This document shows, piece by piece, positions 8,621 to 17,226 of a stretch of 39,841 bases of DNA. A program made the translations under genes and the position numbers. This DNA is from CAVDRM01 sp963626285 (GTDB taxonomy: Bacteria > Bacillota > Clostridia > Christensenellales > Aristaeellaceae), in the NCBI GenBank assembly GCA_963626285.1, contig CAVFWQ010000009.1, positions 1 through 39,841 on the forward strand. Reading direction: 5' to 3'. The notes under the pieces were generated by a model. It was not told the DNA's origin, searched no databases, and was given only the letters and a program-made list of their open reading frames with translations. Position 1 is the stretch's first letter. Each line of letters starts with the position of its first letter.

Positions 8621-11014
8621 ATGCGAGAAATGATTCCACTGAACAGAGACTGGCTGTATGCCCGCGACCTTCCGAAGGATGGAACGCCCTCCTTTGAAGG
8701 GACGGAGGGGAAATGCGTGGAGCTTCCGCACGCCAACGTCCTGCTTCCGTATAATTACTTGGATGAGCGGGCATACCAGTTTGTTTCCGGCTATCAAAGG
8801 ATGCTGTTTGCGTCCGAAGAATGGAGGCATAAGCGCGTTTTCCTGCACTTTGAGGGCGTGATGGCCTATGCCGAGGTCTTCTGCAACGGGCATTTGGCCG
8901 GGCATCACAAGGGCGGCTATACACCGTTCACCGTGGAAATCACAAAATATTTACGCTGCGAAGAAGAAAACAGCATTTTTGTGCGCGTCGATTCAACCGA
9001 ACGCCCCGATTTCCCGCCCTGCGGGAATGTGGTCGATTATCTGACCTACGGCGGCATCTACCGCGAGATGTCGCTGGAGGTCGTGGAAAAGGACTTCATC
9101 CGCACGCTGTTTGTCAGCCCCCAAAAAGCCGAGAACGGCGAAGAAGCGCGGGCGGCGATTTCCTTTGATTCACCGCTTTCCAAGGAAACGGAGCTGCGGG
9201 TTTTCTTAAAAGGTCATGGCACGGAGAAATCTATCTGCATGACGCTGAAAGAAGGCGCGTTATCGGCAGAGGCGGTCTTTGACGGGGCGGAAAATTTGCG
9301 CCACTGGTCGCCCGAAGATCCCGCGCTGTATGAAGTCACGGCGGAGCTTTGGCAGGACGGCAAAAAAACGGATGAGCTGCACACGCGCTTTGGCATGCGC
9401 TTCTGTAAATTTAAGCCGGACGGTTTTTATCTGAACGGCCGCCGCATGAAGCTGCTCGGCCTCAATCGTCATCAGAGCTACCCCTATGTCGGCGGGGCGA
9501 TGCCGGCGCGCGTCCAGCGGCATGATGCCGAGTGCGTAAAAGAGCTTGGCATGAACATCGTGAGGACGAGCCACTACCCGCAGAGCCGCCATTTTTTAGA
9601 CAGGTGCGATGAGATCGGCCTGCTGGTCTTTGAGGAGATCCCCGGCTGGCAGCACATCGGGAATCCGGAATGGCAGGATGTCGCCGTACAAAGCGTGCGC
9701 GAGATGATAGAACGGGACTACAACCACCCCGCCATCATTCTCTGGGGCGTGCGCATTAACGAATCTCACGACAGCTATGACTTTTATGCGCGAACGAACG
9801 CGCTGGCGCATAAGCTGGACAGCACCCGTCAGACGGGCGGCGTTCGCTGCCATGTGAAGGGCGATTTTCAGGAGGATGTATTCACATTTAACGAATTTAT
9901 TCATGGCGGCGGCGAGCTGATTTTCCGCCCCAGAGAGGACATCACGGGGCGGAAGGAGCCTGTGCCGCTGCTGGTGACGGAAAGCAACGGCCATATGTTC
10001 CCCACCAAGCGCTTTGATACGGAAAGCCGCCTGTTGGAGCATGCAATGCGCCATCTGCGGGTGATGAACGAGGCGCTCGGCCGCGATGACCTTGTCGGCG
10101 AAATCAGCTGGTGCGCGTTTGATTACAACACCTACGGCGCGTTCGGCTCAGGCGATAAGATCTGCTATCACGGCGTTTCCGATATGTTCCGCATCCCGAA
10201 ATATGCGGGGCTTGCGCTGATGTCTCAGCATCCCGTAGCGCAAGGCGCAGTATTGGAGCCGCTGTCGGTCGTCTCCCGCGGCGAACGGGACGGCGGCGGC
10301 ATTCTTCCCGTTTGGCTCGCCACGAACTGCGACTGTGTGCGCGTGTATAAAAACGGTGCGCTGGTCGGCGATTTTTATCCGAACCGCACGCTGTTCAAAA
10401 ATCTGCCGCATCCGCCGGTCCTCATCAGCCATCTGATGCCCGCCGAGCTGGAGCTTCCGATTCCCGCACCGCTGGCCGAAGAATTTAAGGGCTTTGTGAA
10501 AAAGCGGGCGGATGAAGGCATCCTGCAGGACCTTCTGCCGGAGGACTACCCGTATCTGGAGGCTCTGTCCGAAAAGGCAGGGCTGGAGCGCGGCAAGCTG
10601 ACGGAGATTTTGTTTAACAATGCCGGCGGCTGGGGGCAAAAGGAGAACATCCTGCGTCTTGAGGGGTATGTCGGCGAAAAGGCCGTCATCGTCCGCGAAG
10701 TCGGTGAAGCCGCGTCCTTCGCCCGATTGGAGCTGAAGGCGGACGACGATACGCTCACAGCGGACGGAGATACCTACGACGCCACGCGCATCGTCGTTCG
10801 GGCGCTGGACACGATGGGCAATCTCTGCCCCTTCTACGCCGCCGGCTTCTCCGTCCGCACCAATGGGCTGGTGGAGGTCATCGGGCCGAAATCCGCCGCG
10901 CTCATCGGCGGCTGTCTGGCGTTCTGGGTGAAGACCTGCGGCAAAAAGGGCAAAGCTGAAATCCGCTTGGACAGCGGCAGCGAAACGCAGGAAATCAGCA
11001 TCAACATCATATAA
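8621..11014 (+). CDS. Glycoside hydrolase family 2 (beta-galactosidase/glucuronidase type)
   Basis: Intracellular retaining exo-glycosidase. The N-terminal sugar-binding jelly roll (about 1-155) holds FLHFEGVMAYAEVFCNG and GGYTPFTVEIT. An Ig-like domain follows to about 265, then the TIM barrel starting at GFYLNGRRMKLLGLNRH. Acid/base Glu381 is in WGVRINES (canonical ILWGxxNE) and nucleophile Glu454 in PLLVTESNGHMFP; RTSHYPQ is also canonical. A further C-terminal domain of about 200 residues is present. Length is 797 residues and there is no signal peptide. AAAGGAG lies 12 bases before the ATG, slightly long. It follows the AraC gene by 9 bases and precedes the small lectin-fold gene. GH2 membership is firm; galactoside versus glucuronide or mannoside cannot be decided. 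Confidence 0.93.
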   Translation: MREMIPLNRDWLYARDLPKDGTPSFEGTEGKCVELPHANVLLPYNYLDERAYQFVSGYQRMLFASEEWRHKRVFLHFEGVMAYAEVFCNGHLAGHHKGGYTPFTVEITKYLRCEEENSIFVRVDSTERPDFPPCGNVVDYLTYGGIYREMSLEVVEKDFIRTLFVSPQKAENGEEARAAISFDSPLSKETELRVFLKGHGTEKSICMTLKEGALSAEAVFDGAENLRHWSPEDPALYEVTAELWQDGKKTDELHTRFGMRFCKFKPDGFYLNGRRMKLLGLNRHQSYPYVGGAMPARVQRHDAECVKELGMNIVRTSHYPQSRHFLDRCDEIGLLVFEEIPGWQHIGNPEWQDVAVQSVREMIERDYNHPAIILWGVRINESHDSYDFYARTNALAHKLDSTRQTGGVRCHVKGDFQEDVFTFNEFIHGGGELIFRPREDITGRKEPVPLLVTESNGHMFPTKRFDTESRLLEHAMRHLRVMNEALGRDDLVGEISWCAFDYNTYGAFGSGDKICYHGVSDMFRIPKYAGLALMSQHPVAQGAVLEPLSVVSRGERDGGGILPVWLATNCDCVRVYKNGALVGDFYPNRTLFKNLPHPPVLISHLMPAELELPIPAPLAEEFKGFVKKRADEGILQDLLPEDYPYLEALSEKAGLERGKLTEILFNNAGGWGQKENILRLEGYVGEKAVIVREVGEAASFARLELKADDDTLTADGDTYDATRIVVRALDTMGNLCPFYAAGFSVRTNGLVEVIGPKSAALIGGCLAFWVKTCGKKGKAEIRLDSGSETQEISINII

Positions 11015-11031
11015 TTTGGAGGATGATTTTT

Positions 11032-11670
11032 ATGGAACAAAAGGTACTGCACATCATGGAGCGGGAGATCGACGTGGCAAACAGCCCGATACTTGCCGAA
11101 GGCCCGCGCACGACCGAGGAGCTGGAGCGGGATTGGGAATACAAGAACGGTATTTGGAAGGTGGAGGACGGCTGGATCTGCGGCAGGCATATCGGCAATT
11201 CCGGCGGCATTCTCTATTCCAAGAAAGAATATAAGGGCAATGTCCTGCTGGAACTGGAGGGACGCACCGTCCCGCCATGCGACAACGACCTGAACTTTAC
11301 ATGGCGTGCCGCCGGTTGGGATGACGAAAAGGATGATGCGGGCATCAGCTACATCGGCGGCTTGGCAGGCTGGTGGGAGAACAAGGCCGGCATCGAACAC
11401 TACCCGGAATGCACCTGCCGCGCCGCGACCCCGCTGTTCAAATTCGAGGCAGGCAGGACGTACTTCATCCAGGCAGGCGACATCGACGGGCACTGCTTCC
11501 TCTTTGTGGACGGCCGGCTCGTGGTTGAAATGTACGACCCAAGCCCGCTGGATCAGTACGGCAAGGTCGGTCTCGGCACCTATGCAAGCTGGATTCAGGT
11601 GAAAAATTTCCGTGTCCGTCAAATCGTCAGCCGCCCGTATCTGCTTTCCTATACGCCCAAATTTGATTAA
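11032..11670 (+). CDS. Small concanavalin-A-lectin-fold protein (DUF1961/DUF1080-like)
   Basis: A 212-residue beta-rich protein of uncertain role, last gene of the AraC-GH2 run. Features are typical of LamG/concanavalin-type folds: an acidic N terminus, ILYSKKEYKGNVLLELEGRT, NDLNFTWRAAGW, FKFEAGRTYFIQAGDIDGH, CFLFVDGRLVVEM and a final YASWIQVKNFRVRQ. Relatives in PUL-like loci are annotated DUF1961 or 3-keto-disaccharide-hydrolase-like. GGAGG at 11018 directly abuts an ATG at 11023, so the ATG at 11032, 9 bases downstream, is taken as start. No signal peptide is seen, so the protein is likely cytoplasmic and could be a glycosidase or a lyase. A terminator follows the stop. Confidence 0.75.
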   Translation: MEQKVLHIMEREIDVANSPILAEGPRTTEELERDWEYKNGIWKVEDGWICGRHIGNSGGILYSKKEYKGNVLLELEGRTVPPCDNDLNFTWRAAGWDDEKDDAGISYIGGLAGWWENKAGIEHYPECTCRAATPLFKFEAGRTYFIQAGDIDGHCFLFVDGRLVVEMYDPSPLDQYGKVGLGTYASWIQVKNFRVRQIVSRPYLLSYTPKFD

Positions 11671-11687
11671 AATATTGATGTTTTATC

Positions 11688-11717
11688 GCCCGCCTTGGCA
11701 GCAAGACGGGCTGTTTT
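11688..11717 (+). terminator. Rho-independent terminator after the GH2 run
   Basis: GCCCGCCTTG (11688-11697), loop GCAG and CAAGACGGGC (11702-11711) pair with one mismatch, followed by TGTTTT. It ends the AraC-GH2-lectin transcript and insulates transporter 1. Confidence 0.8.
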
Positions 11718-11725
11718 ATGCACAA

Positions 11726-11792
11726 ATATGGACAAATCTCAGATATATGGAAATTTCTCATATCTTTGAGCCGAATTAAATGGAATTTTTCT
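11726..11792. repeat. Three imperfect direct repeats upstream of transporter 1
   Basis: Copies of ATGGA-(A/T-rich)-TTCT(C) start at 11728, 11747 and 11780; the first two extend to about 20 bases (from 11726 and 11745) and abut. AraC-type activators usually bind tandem direct repeats upstream of the -35 region, and this lies 60-130 bases before the putative -10. The YesN-type or AraC regulator in this window is the natural candidate (inference). Confidence 0.45.
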
Positions 11793-11846
11793 TTTTCAAA
11801 CAGGTGAAATTCACAAGAAAAACACATTTTATTTGTGCATCGCATT

Positions 11847-11855
11847 TGGTAAAAT
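11847..11855 (+). promoter_or_regulatory. Putative extended -10 promoter of transporter 1
   Basis: TGGTAAAAT is an extended -10 element. The hexamer 17 bases upstream (TTTTAT) is a weak -35, which fits a promoter that depends on an activator bound at the upstream repeats. The first gene starts 56 bases downstream. Confidence 0.4.
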
Positions 11856-11910
11856 TCAAACCATAGGAAATATCTTCCGCCCCGTGTGAGTGGAAACGTT
11901 GGAGGCGTGC

Positions 11911-12846
11911 ATGACCCAGGAATTAGAGAGAAGATCCTCTCATATTTTTAAGCAAATGCGCAACGACTGGCTGCTTTATCTGCTGCTGCTGCCGGTCATT
12001 GCATGGTACATCATTTTCTCTTATCTGCCGATGGCCGGCGTCATCCTTGCCTTTAAGGACTACAGCTTCCGCGGCGGCATCTGGGGCAGCCCGTGGGTCG
12101 GTCTGGATAACTTTATAAAGATGTTCTCTGACCCGCTTTTCTTCCGCGCCGTCAAGAACACCCTCATCTTCAGCCTCGGCCGCATCGCCTTTCAAACGCC
12201 CTGTGCGATTCTGCTGGCGCTTTTGCTGAACGAGATCCGCTTCCAGAAGTCCAAGAAGGTCATTCAGACCATCGTCACCTTCCCCCACTTTATTTCCTGG
12301 GTCGTGTTAGCCGGCATGCTGATTAACCTCTTCGGCTCGTCCGGCATTATCAACCAGATTTTAGCTTCCCTTGGGTTGTCGACCATCGCTCCGATTACGA
12401 CCTCCGGTCTGTTCAGAGGCTTCATCTGGATTACGAACATCTGGAAGGAGGTCGGCTGGGACTCCATCATCTACCTCGCCGCCGTTACCTCCATTGACCC
12501 CGGTCTTTATGAGGCCGCTGCGGTGGACGGCGCAAACCGTGCACAGAGGATTTGGCACGTCACCCTGCCCGGCATCCGCAGCACCATCTGCATCATGCTG
12601 ATTCTGGCTGTCGGCTCCATGATCACCAACGGCGGCTTTGACCAGATCTACAACCTGTACTCCGCGCCCATCTATGATGTGGCAGATACGCTGGATACTT
12701 ATGTATTCCGTGAATCCTTCATCACCGGCGGCCTTGATTACGGCTACACCACCGCCATCGGCCTCTTCAAATCCGTTGTCGGCATCATCATGCTGACCAT
12801 CAGCAACTGGGTCGTCACGAAGTCCGGCGAAAGCGGTTTGTTCTGA
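11911..12846 (+). CDS. CUT1 sugar ABC transporter permease, LplB type (transporter 1)
   Basis: Integral membrane subunit of an oligosaccharide importer. About six hydrophobic helices are visible, beginning WLLYLLLLPVIAWYIIFSYLP (20-40), with the amphipathic FKDYSFRGGIWGSPWVGLDNF signature. The EAA loop that docks the ATPase is EAAAVDGANRAQRIWHVTLPGI, starting at residue 201. The ATG at 11911 is chosen because GGAGG lies 5 bases upstream; an in-frame GTG at 11890 would precede that site. Length is 311 residues. Permease 2 and the binding protein follow. No ATP-binding subunit is encoded nearby, so a shared MsmX-like ATPase is expected from elsewhere in the genome (known for this family). Confidence 0.95.
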   Translation: MTQELERRSSHIFKQMRNDWLLYLLLLPVIAWYIIFSYLPMAGVILAFKDYSFRGGIWGSPWVGLDNFIKMFSDPLFFRAVKNTLIFSLGRIAFQTPCAILLALLLNEIRFQKSKKVIQTIVTFPHFISWVVLAGMLINLFGSSGIINQILASLGLSTIAPITTSGLFRGFIWITNIWKEVGWDSIIYLAAVTSIDPGLYEAAAVDGANRAQRIWHVTLPGIRSTICIMLILAVGSMITNGGFDQIYNLYSAPIYDVADTLDTYVFRESFITGGLDYGYTTAIGLFKSVVGIIMLTISNWVVTKSGESGLF

Positions 12847-12880
12847 AAAGCATCGACAACGAGAAAAGGAGATCTTGATT

Positions 12881-13810
12881 TTGAAGCAGGAAAATGAAAA
12901 GACTTTAAAGCCTGAGCATAAAAAGGGTAAAAGGGAGCATTTTTCAAAACCCACAGGCTTTGACGTTGCGCTGATCATCGTATTGGGCTTGCTGGCGTTG
13001 ATCACCCTGTTCCCGTTTTATCAGGTGCTGATCATTTCCTTTTCCAACACCGTGGCCTATGCCCAGCACCCCATGTATGTGCTGCCGTATGTGTTTGACA
13101 CCATCGGCTATCAGACGATTTTCACCGATAACAAGTTCTATCAGGCGCTGTATGTCACGCTTTTTGTCACCATTGTCGGCACGGGGCTGAACATGATCAT
13201 GTCCGTCTTCGGCGCCTATGCCCTGTCCAGAAAAACGCTGATCGGCCGCAATTTTTTCCTTGGTCTCATTCTCTTCACCATGCTCTTCAGCGGCGGCCTG
13301 ATCCCCTGCTACTTAATCACCAAGGACTTGGGGCTGGTCAACAGCATCTGGGTCATGATTCTCCCCTGCGCCATCAACACCTATTATCTCATCATCATGA
13401 AAAACTACTTTGTTTCGCTCCCTGCCAGCCTTTTGGAAGCGGCCAAGCTGGACGGCGCAAACGAGGTCACCATCCTCTTCCGCATCATCATCCCGATCTC
13501 CATGCCCTTTGTCGCCACCTTTTTCCTTTTCTATGCGGTGGAGCGCTGGAACGAATGGTATCAGTCGTATCTGTACATCAATAAGACGGCCATTCAGCCG
13601 CTTCAGATTTATCTGCGCAACGTCCTCATCAGCATCAGCAACACCCTGAACGCCAAGGCAAAGCAGATGATGGAGAGCAAGACGAAGGTCAGCACGCAGA
13701 CCATTCAGATGGCGACCATCGTCGTCACCACCATCCCGATCCTCTGCGTCTATCCCTTTGTTCAAAAGCATTTCGTAAAGGGCGTCATGATCGGCGGCAT
13801 CAAAGAGTGA
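12881..13810 (+). CDS. CUT1 sugar ABC transporter permease, LplC/YtcP type (transporter 1)
   Basis: Second membrane subunit of transporter 1. After a Lys/Glu-rich cytoplasmic tail of about 25 residues come about six helices (IIVLGLLALITLFPFYQVLI; NMIMSVFGAYALSRK; FTMLFSGGLIPCYL). The EAA loop is EAAKLDGANEVTILFRIIIP and the C terminus PFVQKHFVKGVMIGGIKE is characteristic of the LplC group. Start: AAAGGAGA at 12865-12872 favours the TTG at 12881 (8-base spacing) over the TTG at 12875 (2 bases); there is no nearby in-frame ATG. Length is then 309 residues. Gap to permease 1 is 34 bases. Confidence 0.93.
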   Translation: MKQENEKTLKPEHKKGKREHFSKPTGFDVALIIVLGLLALITLFPFYQVLIISFSNTVAYAQHPMYVLPYVFDTIGYQTIFTDNKFYQALYVTLFVTIVGTGLNMIMSVFGAYALSRKTLIGRNFFLGLILFTMLFSGGLIPCYLITKDLGLVNSIWVMILPCAINTYYLIIMKNYFVSLPASLLEAAKLDGANEVTILFRIIIPISMPFVATFFLFYAVERWNEWYQSYLYINKTAIQPLQIYLRNVLISISNTLNAKAKQMMESKTKVSTQTIQMATIVVTTIPILCVYPFVQKHFVKGVMIGGIKE

Positions 13811-13827
13811 CCCCGTAAATCCCGCAT

Positions 13828-13845
13828 AAAACGCGAAAGCGTTTT
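13828..13845 (+). other. GAAA-tetraloop hairpin before the binding-protein gene
   Basis: AAAACGC, GAAA, GCGTTTT forms a perfect 7-base stem with a GNRA tetraloop, 24 bases before the binding-protein ATG. It is too weak and too close to the gene to be a normal terminator; an mRNA-stabilising or processing element that raises binding-protein expression relative to the permeases is likely. The sequence also overlaps a partial match to a catabolite-response element. Confidence 0.5.
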
Positions 13846-13869
13846 AAAAAAATTATAGGAGGAACAAAC

Positions 13870-15441
13870 ATGAATCTGGCAAAAAAACTCGTAGCGCTGC
13901 TGCTGTGCCTCGTCTGCGCCGCAACCGTGCTGACCGGCTTCGCTGAAGGCTCTGACAACAGCAAGCATCTGACGATCACCGTCGGTTACTGGAATGTGGA
14001 GAGCTCCTTAGCGGACCATGAGAACGACACCGTTCTCAAGACCATCGAGGAGAAGTTCAATGTGACCTTTGAGCCCGTCAACGTGACTTGGGACGACTAC
14101 AATCAGAAGTTCCAGCTGTGGGCTTCCAGCGATTCTCTGCCGGACATCTTCGCAGCCGATGTAAGAAACTCCTCCACCTTCGCTGAGTGGGCCAACGACG
14201 GTCTGCTGCATGAAATTCCTGCCGACCTGTCCGCTTATCCGAATTTGGCTGCTTACATGGACAGCCCCGAAACCGACACCTGCAAGGTCAACGATAAGAT
14301 TTATTGCATCTTCCGTCAGACCTATGCCAACCAGTATGAGACCGTTGAGGACCGCTCCATCGTCTATCGCTGGGATCTGGCTCAGGCTGCCGGCATCACC
14401 GAAGAGCCGACCACTTGGGAAGATTTCCACAAAATGATCCAGGCCATCATCAAGGCTGACCCCGAAGGCAAGAACATTCAGGGTCTGACCTCCTGCGGCC
14501 CCGCCTTCTTCCACGGCATCTTCTTCACCTACAGCATGCCCGCCGCCATCATCGACGGCAACACCTTCCGTTGGGTCGACAATGGCGACGGCACCTACGT
14601 CCCCGCCTACTTCGCCGGTGAAAACCTGGGCGATGACGCGATGGCCACCTGGGAGCTGCTCCGCAGCATGTACAAGGACGGCACCATCGAGGCCGACGTT
14701 GCGCTCGGCTCCACCGATACCGCTTATCAGAAGTTCCTGACCGGCCGCAGCGCCGCGATGCTCGCCACCGGCTTCCTCGGCCCGTGGGAAAACATGATCA
14801 AGTATTGGGAAGAGACCAACGGCACCAACTACGCTGATGCTGTGCGGGTTCTGAAGCTCATGCCCTCCACGAACGGCAACACCTACTACTGGAACTGGGA
14901 CTATGCCTGGAGCGAATCCCTCTTCTCCGCCAACATGGATGATGAAAAGTTTGACCGCATCATGCAGATCTACAACTACCTGCTGTCCGACGAAGGCATC
15001 ATGCTCGGCCGCTACGGTGTCGAGGGCGATACCTACGAAATCGTTGATGGCAAGTACATCAAGGAGAGCGAAGACCGCCTCGAGAAGTATCCCAGCACCG
15101 ATTTGTTCCATGACCTCGTTGCCTGGACGCCCACGCTGCCGAACGGCTACGAATACACGTCCAACATCCCCGACAACCTGCTTGCCATTCAGGAAGGTCG
15201 CTATGAGGAGTCCAAGAACGCCTCTGTCGCCGACTATGACCCCCGTTACACCAGCATCTTCATCTCTCTGGGCACCGACTTCGGTCTGAGCATTCCCGAT
15301 GACCTGATGACCATCATGACCAGTGATAAGCCTGTTGCCGAAGCCTGGCAGGATGTCATCAACAGCTACAAGGCCAAGGGACTTGAGAGCATCATTGAAC
15401 AGGTCAATGCGAAGGCCGTCGAACTCGGCTACAAGGACTGA
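13870..15441 (+). CDS. Extracellular solute-binding protein, CUT1 family (transporter 1)
   Basis: Substrate receptor of transporter 1. N terminus MNLAKKLVALLLCLVCAATVLTGFA is a signal peptide (1-25), cleaved probably after Ala25; no good lipobox is present, although Cys residues occur inside the hydrophobic core. The mature domain has the family-1/LipO-type fold: ITVGYWNVE, FNVTFEPVNVTWDDYNQKFQLW, SDSLPDIFAAD, an FHKMIQAIIKADP hinge region and GRSAAMLATGFLGPWE. Aromatic residues (YYWNWDYAWSE) are likely sugar contacts. Length 523 residues is at the large end, typical of oligosaccharide receptors. AGGAGG lies 7 bases before the ATG. It follows permease 2 by 59 bases containing a hairpin and is followed by a strong terminator. 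Confidence 0.93.
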   Translation: MNLAKKLVALLLCLVCAATVLTGFAEGSDNSKHLTITVGYWNVESSLADHENDTVLKTIEEKFNVTFEPVNVTWDDYNQKFQLWASSDSLPDIFAADVRNSSTFAEWANDGLLHEIPADLSAYPNLAAYMDSPETDTCKVNDKIYCIFRQTYANQYETVEDRSIVYRWDLAQAAGITEEPTTWEDFHKMIQAIIKADPEGKNIQGLTSCGPAFFHGIFFTYSMPAAIIDGNTFRWVDNGDGTYVPAYFAGENLGDDAMATWELLRSMYKDGTIEADVALGSTDTAYQKFLTGRSAAMLATGFLGPWENMIKYWEETNGTNYADAVRVLKLMPSTNGNTYYWNWDYAWSESLFSANMDDEKFDRIMQIYNYLLSDEGIMLGRYGVEGDTYEIVDGKYIKESEDRLEKYPSTDLFHDLVAWTPTLPNGYEYTSNIPDNLLAIQEGRYEESKNASVADYDPRYTSIFISLGTDFGLSIPDDLMTIMTSDKPVAEAWQDVINSYKAKGLESIIEQVNAKAVELGYKD

Positions 15442-15474
15442 GCGTTTGACCCGTTAAAAACCGAGTAATTTCAA

Positions 15475-15510
15475 GGCGCGGATCGCAAGCAACTGTGATC
15501 CGCGCCCTTT
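15475..15510 (+). terminator. Strong terminator after the binding protein of transporter 1
   Basis: GGCGCGGATC (15475-15484) pairs perfectly with GATCCGCGCC (15497-15506), extendable by three more pairs into the loop, followed by CTTTTC. It lies between the importer genes and the GH123-like gene, so that gene is expressed by read-through or from its own promoter. Confidence 0.88.
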
Positions 15511-15531
15511 TCAAAGCAGCAGGAGGATAAC

Positions 15532-17163
15532 ATGGGAACGGAAACACTTCTTTTCCGGGGCGTGCTGACCGCACGGGAGGAATTTCTTTATCCGGATACG
15601 CCCTTGACGGAGCTGCCCCGTCATTTGGAGCTGGCAGCGCCGCGCAACGGACGAAGAGGGATACAGCTTCTTTTAAAAACGGATGCGCGGGAGGCTTCCC
15701 TGTCCCTGACCGGCGAGGGCTTTGAGCCCGAATGGTTTCGGCTGGTCGCCGTGCCCGTGGAATATAATACGGGCGACGGCATCGAGCAGGGCGGGGCGAT
15801 GGTGCTGGAAAAGCAGCCGGAGCAGAAGCCGGACTACGCCACCCGCTTGGCGCCTTTTTGGGTGTACGACTGCCTCCAACCTGCTCCGGACGGGAGGATT
15901 CAGGCGTTCGACGGAAAACTGGCCTGCTATTTCTGTCTCGTGCCGAAGGAGAACGTGCAGGCAGGCGAACATCATCTGACGCTGAATGTGCGCTGCGGCG
16001 CAAGCGTCTATACCTGCGATATCCTTATCCGTGTGTATGACGTCATGATTCCGCAGGATTCCTTCCCCGTCACCAACTGGTTCAGCCTCTCTGCCATTCG
16101 GCGTCTGCACCATGTCGAGGACGGTACGGCGGAATATTACGAAATGGTGCGAAAATACGCCCGCGCCATGCGCCGTATCCATCAGACGATGTTTTATATG
16201 GAGCTGGACGACACCTGTGTCGTCTCCCGTGCGCCGTATCGCTTTGACTTTCATTATCTGCGTCCGCTGATTTCTTGCTTCTTTGAAGAGGGCATGCAGA
16301 CTCTTGAAATCGGCCCGCTGCTCAGCCGCGGCTCGGATGTAAAAACGGGCGATTTTAAGTGTGCCTTCGCCGCCGATGTTTCTGTCGATACCTTGGACGG
16401 CTACGCCCTTCTGACGGAATATGTGAAGAGCCTTGCCGCCTTCCTTCGGGAAAACGGCTGGGCGGAGCGCGTGGTCTTCCATGTGCATGACGAGCCGGAT
16501 ATTCATTATGCGGACGAAGCGGCGCTTCAGGCGCGCAGACGGCAGTATCTGCTGGCAGTGAGCATTCTGCGAAAATATCTGCCGGGCGTCCGCACCATTG
16601 AGGCAGTCGCATCCAGCGCCTTCTACGGCGGCGTAGACATCTGGGTGCCCGGCACAGGCGGTTTCGAGGCAAACAAAGCGGATTTTGACCGCCTGACCGC
16701 CTTGGGTGAAACGGTGTGGACATATGTCTGCTGCTCGCCGGAGGGTCATTGGCTCAACCGCTTCTTGGATTTTGCCGTGTTAAAGGGACGGCTGCTTTTC
16801 TGGGGCTGCGCCGCCAACCGCATCAAGGGCTTTCTGCATTGGGGGTTCAACCAGTTTTCTTATGAAATGAATCCCTTTGAGGGAACGAGCTGCCCCAACC
16901 CGACCGGCTTGGGGACGAATTTTCCCTGCGGCGACAGCTTCATCGTCTATCCCGGCACGGATGGACCTTGGCCGGGCATGCGCATGGAGGCGGCACGGCG
17001 CGGTGCGGAGGACGCCGCTCTGCTGCAAGTGCTGCGTGCCCGCGATGAAAACGCGCACGATTGCTTGGTTGCCAAGGTGTTCACAAACAATCACGAATAT
17101 AACGACGACCCCGCAGTTTTTGAACAGGTCTACGAGGAGCTGCTTCAATTGCTCTCCCGATAA
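15532..17163 (+). CDS. GH123/DUF4091-like glycoside hydrolase
   Basis: Probable cytoplasmic glycosidase of the PF13320 group (formerly DUF4091, related to GH123 beta-N-acetylgalactosaminidase). The N-terminal beta-sandwich domain (about 1-170) ends at the linker VYDVMIPQDSFPVTNWF; the barrel follows with KYARAMRRIHQTMFY and VVFHVHDEPDIHY. Asp320-Glu321 correspond to the Asp-Glu pair used for 2-acetamido-assisted catalysis in GH123. A late GFLHWGFNQFSY and FIVYPGTDGPWPGMRMEAARRGAED are family hallmarks. Length is 543 residues, with no signal peptide. AGGAGG lies 5 bases before the ATG. The gene follows transporter 1 across a terminator and is closed by a second terminator. Many DUF4091 proteins have no measured activity, so substrate is inferred. 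Confidence 0.83.
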   Translation: MGTETLLFRGVLTAREEFLYPDTPLTELPRHLELAAPRNGRRGIQLLLKTDAREASLSLTGEGFEPEWFRLVAVPVEYNTGDGIEQGGAMVLEKQPEQKPDYATRLAPFWVYDCLQPAPDGRIQAFDGKLACYFCLVPKENVQAGEHHLTLNVRCGASVYTCDILIRVYDVMIPQDSFPVTNWFSLSAIRRLHHVEDGTAEYYEMVRKYARAMRRIHQTMFYMELDDTCVVSRAPYRFDFHYLRPLISCFFEEGMQTLEIGPLLSRGSDVKTGDFKCAFAADVSVDTLDGYALLTEYVKSLAAFLRENGWAERVVFHVHDEPDIHYADEAALQARRRQYLLAVSILRKYLPGVRTIEAVASSAFYGGVDIWVPGTGGFEANKADFDRLTALGETVWTYVCCSPEGHWLNRFLDFAVLKGRLLFWGCAANRIKGFLHWGFNQFSYEMNPFEGTSCPNPTGLGTNFPCGDSFIVYPGTDGPWPGMRMEAARRGAEDAALLQVLRARDENAHDCLVAKVFTNNHEYNDDPAVFEQVYEELLQLLSR

Positions 17164-17170
17164 AAATGTT

Positions 17171-17208
17171 AAAGAAGCCACATTGCAAACTCGCAATGTG
17201 GCTTCTTT
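17171..17208. terminator. Bidirectional terminator between convergent operons
   Basis: A perfect 16-base inverted repeat (17171-17186 and 17193-17208) with loop AAACTC; arms begin with AAAGAAG and end with CTTCTTT, giving U-tracts on both strands. It separates the GH123-like gene from the convergent sialidase-fold gene 18 bases away. Confidence 0.93.
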
Positions 17209-17226
17209 GATAAACTGATATTGAGG

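Noticed and set aside
11889..11903. cre-like sequence GTGGAAACGTTGGAG
   Set aside because: Matches the core TGNAANCGNW but not the 3' part of the catabolite-response consensus; it also overlaps the ribosome binding site of permease 1, so it is only a weak candidate.
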